Position numbers and translations under genes: made by a program. This document shows positions 47,692 to 61,965 of a stretch of 64,000 nucleotides of DNA, in pieces (within the stretch, counting starts at the first letter, position 1; each line of letters starts with the position of its first letter). Location of the stretch: positions 12,230,001 through 12,294,000 of the forward strand of contig NC_133030.1 of NCBI RefSeq assembly GCF_048771995.1. The letters run 5' to 3'. The stretch comes from Taeniopygia guttata. Taxonomy: Eukaryota; Chordata; Aves; Passeriformes; Estrildidae. The notes below the pieces were generated by a model. It searched no databases and was not told the DNA's origin. It saw nothing but the letters and a program-made list of their open reading frames with translations.

Positions 47692-49379
47692 GCACAAGCT
47701 TTTCCTGGTGTTTGCACCTGCCTTACACGAAGGTCTGCCCACAGAACAACAGGCTCTAAAAGGAATATTGCAAAGTGGAATTTCTACCTGAATGCAGGTG
47801 ATACAGCAAACAGGGTCCACACAGATTAATGTTGAGTCACAGCCTCTGTGCTTCACCTTCTTGGGTGATTACCACAAACAAAATAAACACAAAATATGAA
47901 TTATAAAACATGGTGAACCCTTTGTTCCTTCCCCATCACCCAGGTGAAAAACAAGGCTCAAAAGAGTGCCAGTACTTGGTGATAGTGAGGCATGGGGTAA
48001 ATATGCACACAGGATAACAAACATGAAGTTTTAGCTCATTTCAGGGCAGGGCCTGATGGCTGCAACTGCTCAGGGCCCTGGCTGGCTGTCAGTGCCTGCT
48101 GGGGTCAGCTGGCACCAACCTGGACTTGCATTCTCAAAAGGGCCGGACAGCTCTGGTTTCAGTTTTCTAGTTCCAGATAAAATTGTCCATGGACTCTTTC
48201 ATGGGGTACTGCTGCTGCTGACAACCCTGTGCTCCATGATGAAGGATGAAGCCTGGAAGCTTCAGACAACTCCTTCATCCCAAGTATTTCCAGGCTTTCA
48301 ATAGGAATTGTGTTGGTGTGCCTGATTACATGGTGGCATCTCTCGATGCTGAGCTGGTACAAAGACCCAAAGTGAATCAGCTTCAGAGAGTTTCCCTTAC
48401 TAGGAGCTCCTTTCCAAACCATTCCCACTGCTTGAAGAAGCAGGGCACACATAGTGAAGCCATTGATGACATTTGTCAGACATACAATCGCTGGAGCTTT
48501 TAATTATGAGGCCCAGCCCTTCTGAAACAGGACAAGCAAGTTGGATGCAAACAGCATTAAAAATTTAGAGGAACACATATTTTGAGGAGCTGGGTTTGGG
48601 TGGTGTTTACTCGACAAGTCTTTGTTCTTGAGCCATCACAAGGGTGTCTGCCGCCAACCTGATTTAAAAGGCTGATCCCAGGAGGCTGACTTGCCTCCTG
48701 GGATTTCCAAATTGGAGATACTGGGAGATAGGGTGTTATGGGTCTGTGACTTTATGATGTCCCTCTGGAGTGGCCTCTCCAGTGAAGGAAGGAGGCTGAG
48801 GACATGCACTCAGTTGATTCCACACCTGGGAGCCACACCAGGAACCATCACCATACCACAGGGTGATTCCCTCCTGCCAAACCATTCCATGATTCTCCAG
48901 TTGCCTCTGGCCCACCCCCACCGGCACCAGCTGTCAGGTGGGACAGCTGGGAAGGTGTAATAAGCTCCGCTGTGGTTTTCTTCCCTGCCCAGAGGAAAAG
49001 TTGCTGCCTCTGCAGAGCAGTTAAGAAATTTGCTGTGGGGCACAGAAGCTCACAGTAGCCCTGTCTTCATTGTGAATGTGGAGCTGGATAGGAAGCAGTG
49101 CCTTAAAACACCATCCTGTCAACTCCCTGTTTGCATCCTAGGAAAGGCAGCCCAGCCCAGCAGTCCTCCTGAAACACCCCAGTGATACAGTTCAGGGAGT
49201 AGGGATCTCCTGCACAAAACCTTCTGGCTGCTGAGGCTCACAAGGCTCCAGCACAGCTGACATTCCCACTGCATTTCTCTTGTGTTGGACTGATATCTCT
49301 TCTCCTGCCTGGTACAGCAGGCATTCCCTAAATGCTGCTTTCCCTAGGGCTGGCCGTGTTTTTACAATATATTCCCTGG

Positions 49380-50979
49380 GTTCCTGGCGAGGAGGATGAC
49401 GAGGCACGGCACTGGGTGGGAGTGTCACACCGAGTATCGGTTCGTGTTCTCCCGCAGCAGGAGAGGCCGTGGTCCTGCCAAACCCGAGCTGCTCTCCCCC
49501 TGCCCGCCCGGCTCACCCGGCCGCATTCCTCCCGCAGGAACTCACCGGGGCGGCTCCGTGCGGCGCCTGGACCTGGGCCAGCCCCTGCGCTGGGCATAAG
49601 CCCCTCAAAGAAACCCACAGCAGCGGGGAACTCAGCAAATGTCAAGCTAAGGAGTTTGGGTTTCTCCCAGACCACTGTCCTGATGGGGAAGCTTTTCCTT
49701 GTTCCTTTCCCTAGTGTCACAGTTACAGCTGTTTCCTCCCAGGGCCGGCGACACGGGGTCTCACTTCACATGTACATGGCAGGGGTTCAACACACAGCGT
49801 GGGCATGGTGGCGAAGCCTGCAGACACGTGCACTTCCATAAAAACACTCTCAAAAGCCTCAGTTTTAGAAGAAGAATGACTAACCAGAATTATCCCACCC
49901 TGCCATGGACACACTGGTATGACCCAGCTGATATCTTCCCTGCCAAGCACACCTTCCACTATCCCAGGTTGTTCCAAGCACTGTCTAACCTGGCCTTGAA
50001 CAGTTCCAGGGATGGGGCAGGCACAGCTTCTCTGTGCCAGAACCTCAGCATCCCCACAGGGAAGAATTTGTTCCCAATATCCCATCTAAACCTCCTGTCT
50101 TTCATGGAAGGACTGGGGCAAAACGAAGGGTTTTATGGCCACATAACCCCAAGGAGCACAGTGCCACAGAGCGGGTACCCCAAAAGGGACTCTGCTCCAC
50201 ACCCCGGATTGCTTTGGGGCATGTGAGAGAAAGGAGGCTTTGCCTTTTCCCTCCATCTCCCAGCACCTTTCCTTGCCGCAGACGTCGGGACAGACAGCAG
50301 GCAGGGGCGATGCTGGAGGAAAACAAGCCGCGAGCCAGCGCTGAGGAGAGCCCTGGGCTGCACAAAAGGTGCCTTGTTCCCCCATAAGGCGGTCGGGCAG
50401 CATGCCCCCTCCCTCACCGGCGATGGAAACTGAGCTCCAAACACTCCTTCATCTCCCCTCGCCACCTTCAACCTTCCTATTGGGTACAAAATGTTCTCGA
50501 AAGCAAGAAACCCGACGTTTAACACGTCCCTCCTGGACTCTTGGTCGCCTTGCCTGGGGAGTGGGCGAAGGCTGCAGCAGCCCCCGGCGCTCCCGGGGCC
50601 ACCGGATCCTGGTTATACAGTAACCTGTTGCTCCGGGTCCCAGCTCCACCTCTCGCTGCCTCCACATCCCTCCCCTCCTCTCTCCTCTGCCAAGGAACCT
50701 CTGTCACCTGCTCTCAGACACCCGGGGCGAGCGGCACCGGGAGGAAAGGGCAGCGGGGAGCCACGGCACAGGAACCCCCAGGCCGGGGTGCCGGGTGGGC
50801 TCTGCCTCCCACCCTCATTCAGCGTTCGGGGCATCGGGCTCACAGCCGGTGCAGAGAGGACACGCAGCTTGACTGCTGGAGAATGGCAGCAGGATTTAAC
50901 TAGGAAGGCACGGAAAACTAGGAGAGAACTCACGGGAGCTGAGCGAACTGCGGGAGACGAGAGCGGCTTCTTAGCACCG
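49380..50979 (+). promoter_or_regulatory. CpG-rich block, candidate promoter and first exon of the next gene
   Basis: Sequence from 49380 to 49600 and from 50260 to 50979 is CpG-rich against a CpG-poor surround; a CR1 fragment lies between. The right end reads TTAGCACCG|GTGAGTCTCT, a consensus donor at 50980. By synteny with human 11p15.5 the next gene on + after TMEM80 is EPS8L2, so this could be its non-coding first exon. No EPS8L2 protein sequence was found in the window, so the gene name is inference only. Confidence 0.4.
49940..50115 (-). mobile_element. CR1 LINE fragment inside the CpG-rich block
   Basis: Reverse-oriented CR1 text: CACCTTCCACTATCCCAGG, CTAACCTGGCCTTGAACAG, then CACAGGGAAGAATTTGTTCC. 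It splits the 49.4-51.0 kb GC-rich region into two parts. Confidence 0.8.
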
Positions 50980-52789
50980 GTGAGTCTCTCTTTGCAAATC
51001 CTAAAACTTCATCCCCTTCCCCAGCTTTTATCCACTTCAAAAGTCTCTCTGATTCTGCTGTGGAGGGAGAATGGCTGGAGAGGGGTTGTGGCTGGGAGAA
51101 CTATCAGTGTACTTTTCTGTTGTTTTAGTTGAGAAATATGAAAAAACGTACTTTTCCCAGCATTGTGTTTTCTGCGTTTTTTCCCCGTCCTAGTGATTCC
51201 CCACCGGGTGAGATCCAGTAGGTGGCACTTTCTTGGCAGCAAAATGTCTATCTGGCACAGAATGAGGCTTTTTTTTCTGTTCCTAATGAAGTCTGGAGAC
51301 GTAGTTTTGAGCAGCTGTTTGTTTGCAAACCTCGGGGTTTCCTCTTTTGGGGAAATGCATTGAATTTCAGGCTGTTCCTCAGGCCCCTCAAAGAGCTGCT
51401 GGTCTTGGTGGGCAAGCTCTCCCTACCCCTCATCCTGGCAGGGTTCACCACCCGATTTCAGCACGGAGGGAGGCTTGGAGCTGCCCTGTTCCCTCTCATG
51501 ACAGCTCTGCCTCCTGATGAGATTTCATCTACGTTATCAAGTCACAGCATTCCTGTCCCCTTTCTCTTATTTTCCTGGAAAATGCCAGTTCAAACTCCAC
51601 TGAGGACAAGGCTCAGGGACAAATTATGTGACTGACATTATTTTCAAATACTGGAAATAACTGTGACACAGCACAGTAGTAAAATCCGGTGATTGCCCTG
51701 CTATAATTAGGGCAACGGGGAGTTAACGCTTGTGTTGCTGGGCTGCTCCAAAAGCAGGGATCAGATCCACCAATAGTTGCTCATCCAGGAGTGTCAGAAC
51801 TTGGCTGGCATGTGCCCCAAAAAAGGACTTTCTCTGAGTAAAGAAGTGACAGAGGCTCAGCCCCCAGCTGATACAGCAGGGACCCACGCACGGTTTTGCT
51901 GATGGATGCCACAGGCAACAGCGCATTCCTGGCTCCGTTTTGCTCTGTGAGTTTTATGTTGATTAAGAAGGAAAATTAGTCCTTCACAGACAAAAAGGGC
52001 AGGCAGCAGTGCTGAACCAAGGAGCCCTTTAAAACAGGACTGGGAAGAGGGACTTGAGATCTACTGTGGGAAGGTGTCTGTGAGAGGCAAAGGTTGTTGG
52101 TTGGCCATGTTTAAAACCAAAGCTTGAATTGGTGTTTGGGACAACACGACAGCTCAGATCCACTGTGGTCAGGCCTGCATTGTTCCTGCTGTTGGTTTCC
52201 GCAGCTGAAGCCTTGGGAAGGAGCTTGTGTTCTTCCAACTATATCTCTCTAGGTGGTCTTAGAGCAGGATCTACTCCGCTGTACTCAGCAGGGCAGGGTG
52301 GGTTTATCATATAATCATAGAGCTTAGAGGAGCAGGGGATGTTTTTGGGCACCCGAGGAAAAGTTTGGCACCAGCATAGTTGAACTGGCTGTTGGTGAAG
52401 TCCCGGGAAGGGAGCAGCTGCAAGTGACGCTGGAGAATGGCTGTGACGTGTGCGCACTGCTTGTGTGGGGCCAGGGAGCAGTTTGACAAGACAAGCTTTG
52501 AGTCCTTGGCTTTCTGCCCCTCTGCCATCACCCCTGATGTCAGGGTGGGCACAGACACCATGAGAGAGGAGGGCAGCCAGGATCCTGCTCAGCACCAGGA
52601 GGAAATGTCTTCTGAGCCACAGGACAGGTATTGCAGGGGCAGACAGAATATGCCTCCAGTGTCCACCTTTGCTGACTGCAAACCACTCACCATCAGTCAG
52701 GGTGACAAAACCTATCCTTGAGCCTGAAATAGCCCTGCAGATCATTGCTCCTGGGTCTTCATCTGCCCAACTCCCATGGATGGTGTGTT

Positions 52790-52850
52790 GGGTCAAGGGC
52801 AGGACAAGATGATCTCAAAGATTTCTTCCAACCATGACAATTCTCTGAAG
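52790..52850 (+). mobile_element. Short CR1-like 3' end
   Basis: AAGATGATCTCAAAGATTTC then TTCCAACCATGACAATTCT resembles the terminal part of a forward CR1. Too short for certainty. Confidence 0.5.
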
Positions 52851-55800
52851 GACACTGAAGAGCAGATGCTGTCTGTGGTGATGTCACAGCATCCACCATT
52901 TTGTCAGGCTGTGACAAATTGTCATGGCTGCCTGCCTGGATTCATCCAAGGGCATGAAGAGACAGGGAAGGGTTGCTCAGGAGGAGCTCTGGCCTGCTTG
53001 CTTCGCTCTGGTCACTCAACCAGGCTGTAAGTCCTGAGAGGAGACCCTGCTGGGGCATGGTTGCAGGGCCAAACCTGCCAGAGGTTTGTTGGCATCTGCC
53101 CTTGGATGAGATGGCTTGGAATGTGCTAGAAAACAAAATGCTTTTCATAGGGTCAGAGGATCATTCGGGAAAAGAAAGATTCACAAGAGACACTAATGCA
53201 CTGTAGAACTTCGGAGGTTTCAGTCCTTGTGGCAAAAAAAAAAAAAATTAGTGAAACAGGGAGAACAAATGCGTTGGCTTGTGTGGGCTTGAGAAACATC
53301 CATATGAAATAAGTCCTGAGTGCGTGGGGGACTCTTGGAGTATTATTCCCAGAGGGCTGGATCCGGGGGTGCTGCTTTGGAGCACTTTCCGTCATACTCT
53401 TGGCTTTCTCCCTTCCACGCCGTGGTCTCTCTGAGTGCCGGGCCAGGGCAGGTTTGTGGTTTTGAAGAAGACTCAGTGTTTTAGTCCTTGAATGGGGCTT
53501 ATCAAGGCTCATAACTCCTTTCCACAAGTCAGCAGCACTGCCCTTCCCTCCAGGGTGGACAGGAATGTGCGGCCTTTAGCCTGCGAGTTTGCTGTCATTA
53601 GCAATAAAAGAATCACCCTTGGAAAATACTCAAGCCTAGCCTAGTGACCCCCAAACAGAAGTGCCAAGTAAAGTCCACAGATTTGCTGGAGTGACAGAGA
53701 TGGCCTCCTGCACTCTGCTAGAGCTTTACCAGCAGCTCAGTGTCTGCCTAGAATGGCAGCTCCCACGGAGTGCCAACAGCACTTGGCTCTACCAGCACGG
53801 CATCCTGAACCACCTGTTTGGCCAAGGCACAGCAGTTGCCCAGAAAAATACCCATCTGCCTGCCCAGGAGGTATTCATGTTTCCCGGTCCAAAGGAATGG
53901 AAGAGTGGTACCTCCAGAAACCCTCCCTGGTCATCCGACTGCATTGTAGGAGAGTCCTTGCACCGTCAGAAATGGTGCTAGGCACTGTACAACACCTGAG
54001 AGATGCAGGAAACGAGATCCAAGGAGGCCCAGGAGGCCTGAGAGCACAGTTTGGCTCTGGATCTCCACCTGCCCGCAAGACCATAGTTAGGAATGCAGCA
54101 CAGCAGAAAGATTTTCATGGAGTGCAGAGGCTGTGAACAGCATCTTTGTCTGCTTGCAGTTGGTTTGAAATGTCAAGCTCAGGGAAAAATATGCTGTTAC
54201 CCGTCCCTAAAGGGGATGAAGAGAAGGGGATCCAGGGAGAGCTGCTCCCACATGGACATGGCCACCTCTGCACATAGGTGAGGGTTTGTCTTTTCCCAAG
54301 GCAGTGAGAGTTTTCCATTCTCCTGGGCTGGCGACAGTACCGCCTCCAAAATTGAAATGCACTATGCCAGGGGGGTAACCAAAAAAGTCCTGGCATTTTA
54401 CTTCCTGGTAATCCAGATAAATTAGGAAGAATTGCAATTAAGAAGGGAGGGAAGGGTGTGTAGCTGAGCTGGACCGGTTTGGAGATATTTCCCATTCACC
54501 TGAATTGCAAGTCCCCAGGAGAGCCCAGCCCTTATTCCCATTCCCCAAGTGCTCCCAAGGGCGTTACTGCACTGTGCTCACTGCCACTGAGGATCTGCTG
54601 AGGAACAGAACAAAAGCTTCCAACCCCCTTGAAGAAGTGGGGAGTCACAGGCTCTGCCTCCTCAGCTGCCCTGGGACAAGGACTAAAGTGCCCAGACAAG
54701 CTGCTGGGGCCCTGATTTGGTTGGAAGCACCAAGTGAGGCCTGGTGGTGCCTGTTCCTGCAGGCACAGTGGGATCTGGGGACCCTCACAAGGCAAGAGGC
54801 TGGTGGCAGAAGCTGGGCTGCTCCAGCCTGTCTGGCACAGAGCTAGACCCTGCTGGGATGCTCTGTGCCCTTACATCCATCCCTGCCCCCAGAGGAGGGT
54901 CAAAATCAACCCCTCTCACCAGCATTTCCCACAAAGGTTATCCTTGTCCTGCTGAGATGGGCAAACACATCTCATATGTGAGAAATCCTCATCTCCAGTG
55001 CCAGGGGCACATTCCCCCATCTAGTCCACACTTGGGGTTTCACCTGTTGAGGTATTAGCCCACCTGTTCTCCTTTCCTTTCCCACTCCCTAGACAGAGCC
55101 ACAGCTCCTAGCAGCAATTTCAGCTGTAATGGAGGAGCTGAGCACCCTTGGGGCAACAGAATAGGATTTTGCAACAGCCTTGTCTGTCGTGAGGGGCAGG
55201 TGTGGCACAAATGAGCCCTCACTGCTCATGGGCCTCCAGCCTAGCCTTGCCCCAGGTGAAGGCAGAACTTTCCATGGCTGGTGGAACAGGAACTCTCCAC
55301 ATTTGTGGGCTGAGGTCTTTCAGCACTGCCTTGGAATGGGACAGAAAATTCTTCCCTATTTTTGGTTTCTGGCTGGGGCACTGACCCCCAAAAGCTTTCA
55401 TAATTTGAATTTAAGTTTAGTCCTTCCTGCTTCTTTTTCTTTTTTCCCTTCCTCTGTCTTATCAGTCTCAACTTGTCCAGATCTATATCCTACAAAGGTA
55501 AAGTGCAGCCCATCCAAATGGCAATAAACCAAAGTTCAGGCACCACAGCTGATTCAGAAAGTGAAGTAGTGCTGTTGGTGTGATGGTGATTGGGATCAAG
55601 CTGAGTCAACACCACCCTCCCCCAGACTGTTTATACCTAGCTTCCCTGTCACTCAAGATGGACTGAAGTGGAAATCATGGGAGCTTACAAGTGTTGGCTG
55701 CTGGAACTAGAGCTAAGGGTGGCTCCAGACTCCCTCACCAGCAAATACAAGGTGAATCCTAAACCTGACCCACCTCACTGCTGTGGAGATACCAGCAGTT

Positions 55801-55914
55801 TGTCCTAGTCTGTCACTCATTCCTCATTGCCACCATCGGGACTCTCTTGGGTCAATCCTTGTCCCACCACTGCTGCCAGCCAGAACTGTTAACTTGTGGA
55901 CACAAACTCTTCCA

Positions 55915-56225
55915 AGTCCTCCAAACTCCTCTGTGCCCTTTTCACAAGAACATGGAGTGACAGGACAAGGTGGAATGGCCTTAAGCTGAAGGAGGGTGGC
56001 TTTACATTAAATTTTGGGAAGAATTTTTTCCCTGTGAGAGTGCTGAGGCCCTGGCACAGGTTTCCTAGAGAAGCTGTGGCTGACCCATCTTTGGAAGCGC
56101 TCAAGGCCAGGCTGGACAGGGCTTGGAGCAACCTGGCCTAGTAGAAGGGAGAGACAGGGCATGGTCCACTTCCCATAAAGGGAACTCTTTTCCAACCCAA
56201 ACCATTCAATTTATGACATTATGAC
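55915..56225 (+). mobile_element. CR1 LINE 3' fragment
   Basis: Forward CR1 text: ATGGAGTGACAGGACAAGG, AGGCCCTGGCACAGGTTTCC, GCTTGGAGCAACCTGGCC, ending TTCCAACCCAAACCATTC near its 3' end. Confidence 0.88.
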
Positions 56226-59200
56226 AAGTCAGGTTTGAGGCTTTCAGTGGCGACTCTATAGAAGCAAAGCAATGACTTCACTGTCGGTGCTGAGATAAAC
56301 ACAGAGGTGTCCATTTGCCTGAGCCTGAGACAATCCTTTTATCAGTAAATTCACTTAATAAAAACACCAGGGAGAGGAGACGAGAGAAAGGTAATTGCAC
56401 CCATGATATCCCTTAATAAATCATAGGCTGGAGCTTACTCTCATTCCTGACACTGCTCGCTCTTAATTATAGCTGTGTTCAGCTGAGGAGACAGAGGAGG
56501 AGAGCTGGGCTCTTTGCAGAAGGGAGCACTAATTAAAACCTCTTTTCTCTGGGATGATATTAATACGTTCCTCTGGGGCAGAAGCAAATGGCCTTGTCTG
56601 TGGCCATTCCCGCGGGTTAACCTGTAACTCTGACTTTCACACAGCCAGGCAGTTTGTCCTGTTTTTGGTATCTGGTGCTCTCAGCATGGCTTCTGGGCTG
56701 AGATATGGAACTTTCAAAAGTTCTTGAAAGATGAAGAGGAATAACATGTACCCAGGCAGCCTGTGCAGGTGTGGAGGTTAGGTAGTAGGGGTGGCTCCTC
56801 AGTCCAGGTGCAGGCCACAAAAGGGTTTTGCACACTATCCCCTGATACATGACACAGGCAGGATTTCTGAGAAGGAGAGGATACCCCAGACTGCACCCAA
56901 ACAAATCCTCTGATTGGAGTTATGTGGACTTTAACAGATGTGATCCACATCCCCATGAGAGGAGGGAAGGAGTCTTGTACCACCAGGTACCTGCACACCA
57001 GCAGCTCTGCCTGATCTCCTGATGGGTTTGAGACCTGGTCACTCAGGCAGGCACATTCCTCATTCACTTCTTTTTCCAGCTCAGGAGAGCAGAAACCCTG
57101 CCAAACTGTGGGAGGGGAGTGGTACATTTGAGCCATGGAAATGATACTTTGACCCACTGAAGTCAAATGGCTGATTCTATTATTCTATCTATTTATTCTA
57201 TGTTTCCATGATTCCCAAAGAGAGAAACTTAGGAATCTCCATCTGCCCCTGTAGAGTTTCCATAGCAGGGAACCCAACTAGTGAAGGAAGGCTCTAGTTC
57301 AGCATCCAGGTAGATGCTCACTCCAACCTGGCATTCAAGCTAGAGTCAAAATACAAGGAAAATATTGGATTGAGTTTTTCCCCCTTGGTTTTTTATTTTT
57401 ACAGCAGAAGATGCAGGGCAGGAGTGTAAAAGTAGCATGAAAGGCTTTGAGGGATAACTTCAAGACTGTCAGGTTTGCTGTGAGTTGCTACTGCTTGGAA
57501 AATAAGTTGATAAAGTTTCAGTAGTTTAAAAAAAGCCAGAAAAGCTGTGCCTTTGTCAGAGAAGCTGTGCATGGAGCGAGGCAGGAGCAGGTTCAACAGG
57601 ATAAACTGAGAGCAAATGTACCACTGTGCTCATTGCTGGTCTCTGCCAGAACGAGCAGGTAACACCCAAGGTGTGGTTGGGCCATCGGCTGCCCGAGCAA
57701 TCTCTTGACAAGGAAGCACCTTTTGCTGCTGCTGCATCTGCTCTGAGCTTAGAAACAAACCAGGAACAGCCCCTGCACTGTGGTTTCAGCCCTGAAACTT
57801 CCAGTGCTCTTCAGCTTGGGAGAGGGACACTGAGATGCTGCTCTCCTTGAGATCTGTGATACAGCCTGCGGCATGGAGACAGGGCAATGATGAACCAGCT
57901 GCTTCCTGCTGACAGAGCTGGGGGGCATCCCATGAAACCAGCAGCTGGTGAGTGCAGCAGGAACAAAAGGAGGTGGCTGAGAACACCAGCCAAGCACGGA
58001 GCATCCTGCCACAGGCCATTCAGGATGTCCGAAGTTTACACAGCTTGGCCAAATGCAGTTGGAGAAATTCAGGGATGGAAAAGGGTACCAGGAGTTCTTT
58101 ACTCCCACTCCTGGAGGCTGGGAAATGCAGAGAGGCTTCCTGTGCTCCTGTCCTGTGCCTGGCTTTTCCTCCAAGTATCCATGAGTGCTGCAGCCGTGTG
58201 TGTCCCCAACCTGCCACCAAGCAGAACTGAGGGCAGGTGATGGGACAAGTGATGGACCACCTTACATTCAGGCAGCTGTTCCTGGCTCCTCTGGGCCAAG
58301 GGGAGGATGGAAAGGAGGAGAGGAGCTCTGGCCTCAGTGACTGCTCAGTGGAAGGAAACATTGTACAGGTTTAGTCACAGCCCAGGAAGGGAGGCCTGAA
58401 ACCAGCCAAGCAGTCAAAGCCCTGCCACAGCCACGTGCAAACTAGACCAGACAGGTCCCAGAACATCTGCTGCACACCTGGCACGAGCCTGGAGACACTC
58501 CTGCTCCCTGATCCATTTTCTCTGCCTGCCAACAGCTGGTGAGCAAACAGTCGAAGGTGAGAAGGATCATGTGAAGAAGGAGAAGGTTATGGGGGAGATC
58601 TGGCCTGCCACCATCCTCAGCAGTCTTGTATTTTCCCAGAGCTGCTTCTGATTTTCCCTTGCCAGGTGCCTGTGGCTGCCAGGATGCTGCTCACAGAGGC
58701 CGTGCTCTGCTCCAGCGCTATGTGAGTGATGGACACACAGGTCCTTCTCTTGGAATCCTGTCCCAACACTCAAGCTAAAGGAGCACTTGGATAGCTCAAG
58801 ACATCCCTGAGCATCCATGAGCTCAGCTGTAGGCCCCTAGGGCAGGATTCAGGAAGACCTGGCTGGGAAGCACTAGGAACAGCCCTTTGTCCTTCTCAAA
58901 CCAAAGGTATTCCTGTGCTCTCAGGGCCACCTGCCCCTCCCTTCAGAACAACCTTCCCAGAATATACCAGGTTCTCCAGTGTGCATGTTTAGGCACAACT
59001 CTGCTTCTGCCAATCTTTTTGTGCTCCAGAGGGGATGCATAAACCTGTGGCTCATTTAAGGATCAGACCCCAGTGACAGTCAGGCCAGTAAGGAGAGTTC
59101 AGTGGTTTTAAACTCAGGTTATGGTAAGCACCACCTGGCTCCCCTTTGGCTGCAGGAGCATCCACATGGTCTGTGTTGGCCCCACTGCCAACTACCCTGA

Positions 59201-59279
59201 TCCTTCCACACACACCTTGCCCACCTGGCATAAAAGGGATTTCTTGCTCCTTTCACCCTCTCCTCTGAGGATTACAGGG

Positions 59280-59470
59280 TTATCCATGCCAGAAAGCACC
59301 TCAGGAGATCTCCAGTCCAACCTCAAACACAGTCTCTGAAATCAGAACAGGCTGCACAATTCATTCCTGCTGTTCTTGAAAATCTCCAAGAAGGAGACAA
59401 CACAACCTCCCTGGGCAAACCTGCTCCACAGTGCTGCGGTTCCCAGAGCAGAAACCCTGTCCTTCATGTG
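59280..59470 (-). mobile_element. Older CR1 LINE fragment
   Basis: GAAGGAGACAACACAACCTC then CCTGGGCAAACCTGCTCCAC is the reverse of a CR1 segment from another subfamily. More diverged than the other copies. Confidence 0.7.
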
Positions 59471-61810
59471 CCCTGCATAGCTTTAGTCTTTGGAACTGGA
59501 AATGTCCACACCAAAGACCCTGTGGGCACACAGGAGTGGCCAGGGAAGCCTTTCCTCTTTAAGGCACTGCAGGAAACTCTTCTCTCACCTTCCCAACCCT
59601 GGAATCAGTCTAGTTCCCCCTAGCCCAGCTCAGACTCCCATCCCAGCCTCTGCATGGACCAATTGTGCTTTTTCCTCTTCGCCCTTGCAAGAGATTAATT
59701 TTTTTTTGTGGCAAGATTGTTAAAATGCTTCTGCACCGCAAGATTAGAAACTGCCATTTGAATTATTTTGATAAACCCAGCCTCATACATCCTTCTATTC
59801 TATACAAAACAAAGGGCAAAGGGAATAGGGTTTATTTTGGTTTTGGAATGATCTCTCCTGGGACTGTTTTGGTTACTGGGTAACTGGATGTTCAGGCTGA
59901 AAAACCCTTCTGTGGTCTCATCCACAGCTTCACTGAAAGCCCAAACACTGGAAATCAACCCAGTGATTTCCTGTGACTGTACATCTTGTCTTCTGACCCC
60001 AGAAATAGAGCAGGGCATCTTTAAGCTGGTTGTGAGTTTTTTGAACCAGAACATGATTTGTACCATCCATGAATATTATGGTTCCTATAGGGACTCTGTG
60101 AAAACCCAAAAATCTCAGCATTTTGCACATAAAACAAATCAATGATGGACAGCAAAAGTCCCTTTGCATGAACTCCCATTTCTGCCTTTCAGAAACACTT
60201 TTTCCATTTAAAATTTTATCTACCATGATAATATATATTAAAATATCAGCTACAGAAGGAAAAAGCTACTACTAAAAAATCTCAAGTTATGTTTTCAGAC
60301 CAAAAGGTGACCTGAGCCCCACCACATCTCCAGGAGCCACCACTGAGCTGGTTAAACTGGCTGTTTTCCTTCAGTAACACTCAGAGCTGATTTTCCATGT
60401 GCCAAGTTTTAGCTCAAATGAATTGTTACAAATAGCCAAAAATACTCGGACAGGATATGAGTAGGAAGCACAAAATAGGATGGGAAGAGATAGCAATGAA
60501 TGTTGTCATCATTAGCTTAAAAAGGCTGGAAAAGCCTTAAATATCAAATTGGATTTTTACGAACTGAATCTCCTCCCTTAATTCTTCTGCCTCACCCTCC
60601 CAGCAAAAAGCCCAGGATGAGTTTTACAGCAAGAAATTAAAATTATTGATACGTCCCAAGCCCCTATTGCTATGGGCAAAGATTTGGAACAGGAGCGGAG
60701 TGGAATAGCTCCTCCCTGGTATAGGCAGAGGGAGATGGGCTGCAGCCTTCTCCCTTTCTTTGGGGAAAGATGGGATACGGTGACCTTCTTATACAGGCAG
60801 AAAAGGATTTTTACCTCAGATTGACCAATTACTTAGTGCAGATTTACCAGTCCTCATCTAACCCCAGAGACTTTGAGCTGACAGTGCTGGAGACAAACTG
60901 AAGCTAAATGTGGCCCCCTGTTAGCCTAATAACAGCTTTTCTCTGATAGAGAAAAAGCTCTTGGCACACCAACTGCCCTGCTACATGCCTGAATTTCTGC
61001 CAGGGAAGTGAATCAGCATTTCAGGGAGTGACCAAAAATGCCCTTCCTTTAGGAGGAGGTAGTGGAAAGGTCCCTTGGATCTCAGCAGCTCTGTCTTGCT
61101 CATGAACCAGTCAGCACGGAGGAGTGCACTGACAAACAAGACTCCCTCTTGCCCCTCCTGAGGGGATGAGGAACCAGCCACACCCCCCGGCTTTGCTTGG
61201 TGCTTTTCAGCCCAGTTTGGGCTGGCAGTAGCTAGGCAAAGATGGTCAGGTGTAGCGTGCTCTGCCTGGGGCTAAAGGTTGGGAATTACTGTGGAAAATG
61301 AATTTGTTTGCCAAGTGCTTCTATTAGGCTTTACAGCTGTCCTGTTAGGGGTAAGGAGGCAGGAATGCTGAGGCTGGCTCTAGGGATTGCACAGGATTGA
61401 TTGAGGAGGGCACCGTGTACTTACACATTACAGCAATCATCTAATGGAAAATTAAAACGCTTGAGTAGTTAGCTCGAATAGCAAGGCCAACCTGTCCCCT
61501 ACCTGTACACCCACACCTAGTGAGAAATGATTGATCCCCACCAGACAAACCAGGACCACCCAGGGGATATCAGCATGGTCCCTGTTGGAAAAGGCACCTT
61601 TGAAGCTTCTGGAAGGAGCAGTCTTGTGGGTGCTTTGCATAAACAGAACACCATCTTCCAGCATGGATGTGACAGTCCTGAGCTTGGTTCCTGGAAATCC
61701 CGCCATGACAAACATCACCCTGCTGTGCTTCTTTCCATCACAGTTGTGGCATTACTGCAGGAAACAGTAGGGACACAACAGGAACCCTCATCCCAGCTTT
61801 AGCCCATCCT

Positions 61811-61965
61811 CACAGATTCTGGGATGGTTTGGGTTGGAAGGGACCTTAAAGCCCATCCAGCTCCATCCCCTGCCATGGGCAGGGACACCTTCCCTTAGAC
61901 CAGGTTGCTCCAAGCCCTGTCCAACCTGGCCTTGGATACTTCCAGGGATGGGCAGTCTGCAACCC
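61811..61965 (-). mobile_element. CR1 LINE 3' fragment
   Basis: CAGATTCTGGGATGGTTTGG, GTTGGAAGGGACCTTAAAGC and TTGCTCCAAGCCCTGTCC mark the reverse-oriented CR1 3' end. Little of the copy is recognisable beyond about 61965. Confidence 0.88.

Noticed and set aside
53661-53981. 106-codon + frame starting MPSKVHRFAGVTEMASC
   Set aside because: No recognised domain, no splice signals supporting it, and of ordinary length for random frames here.
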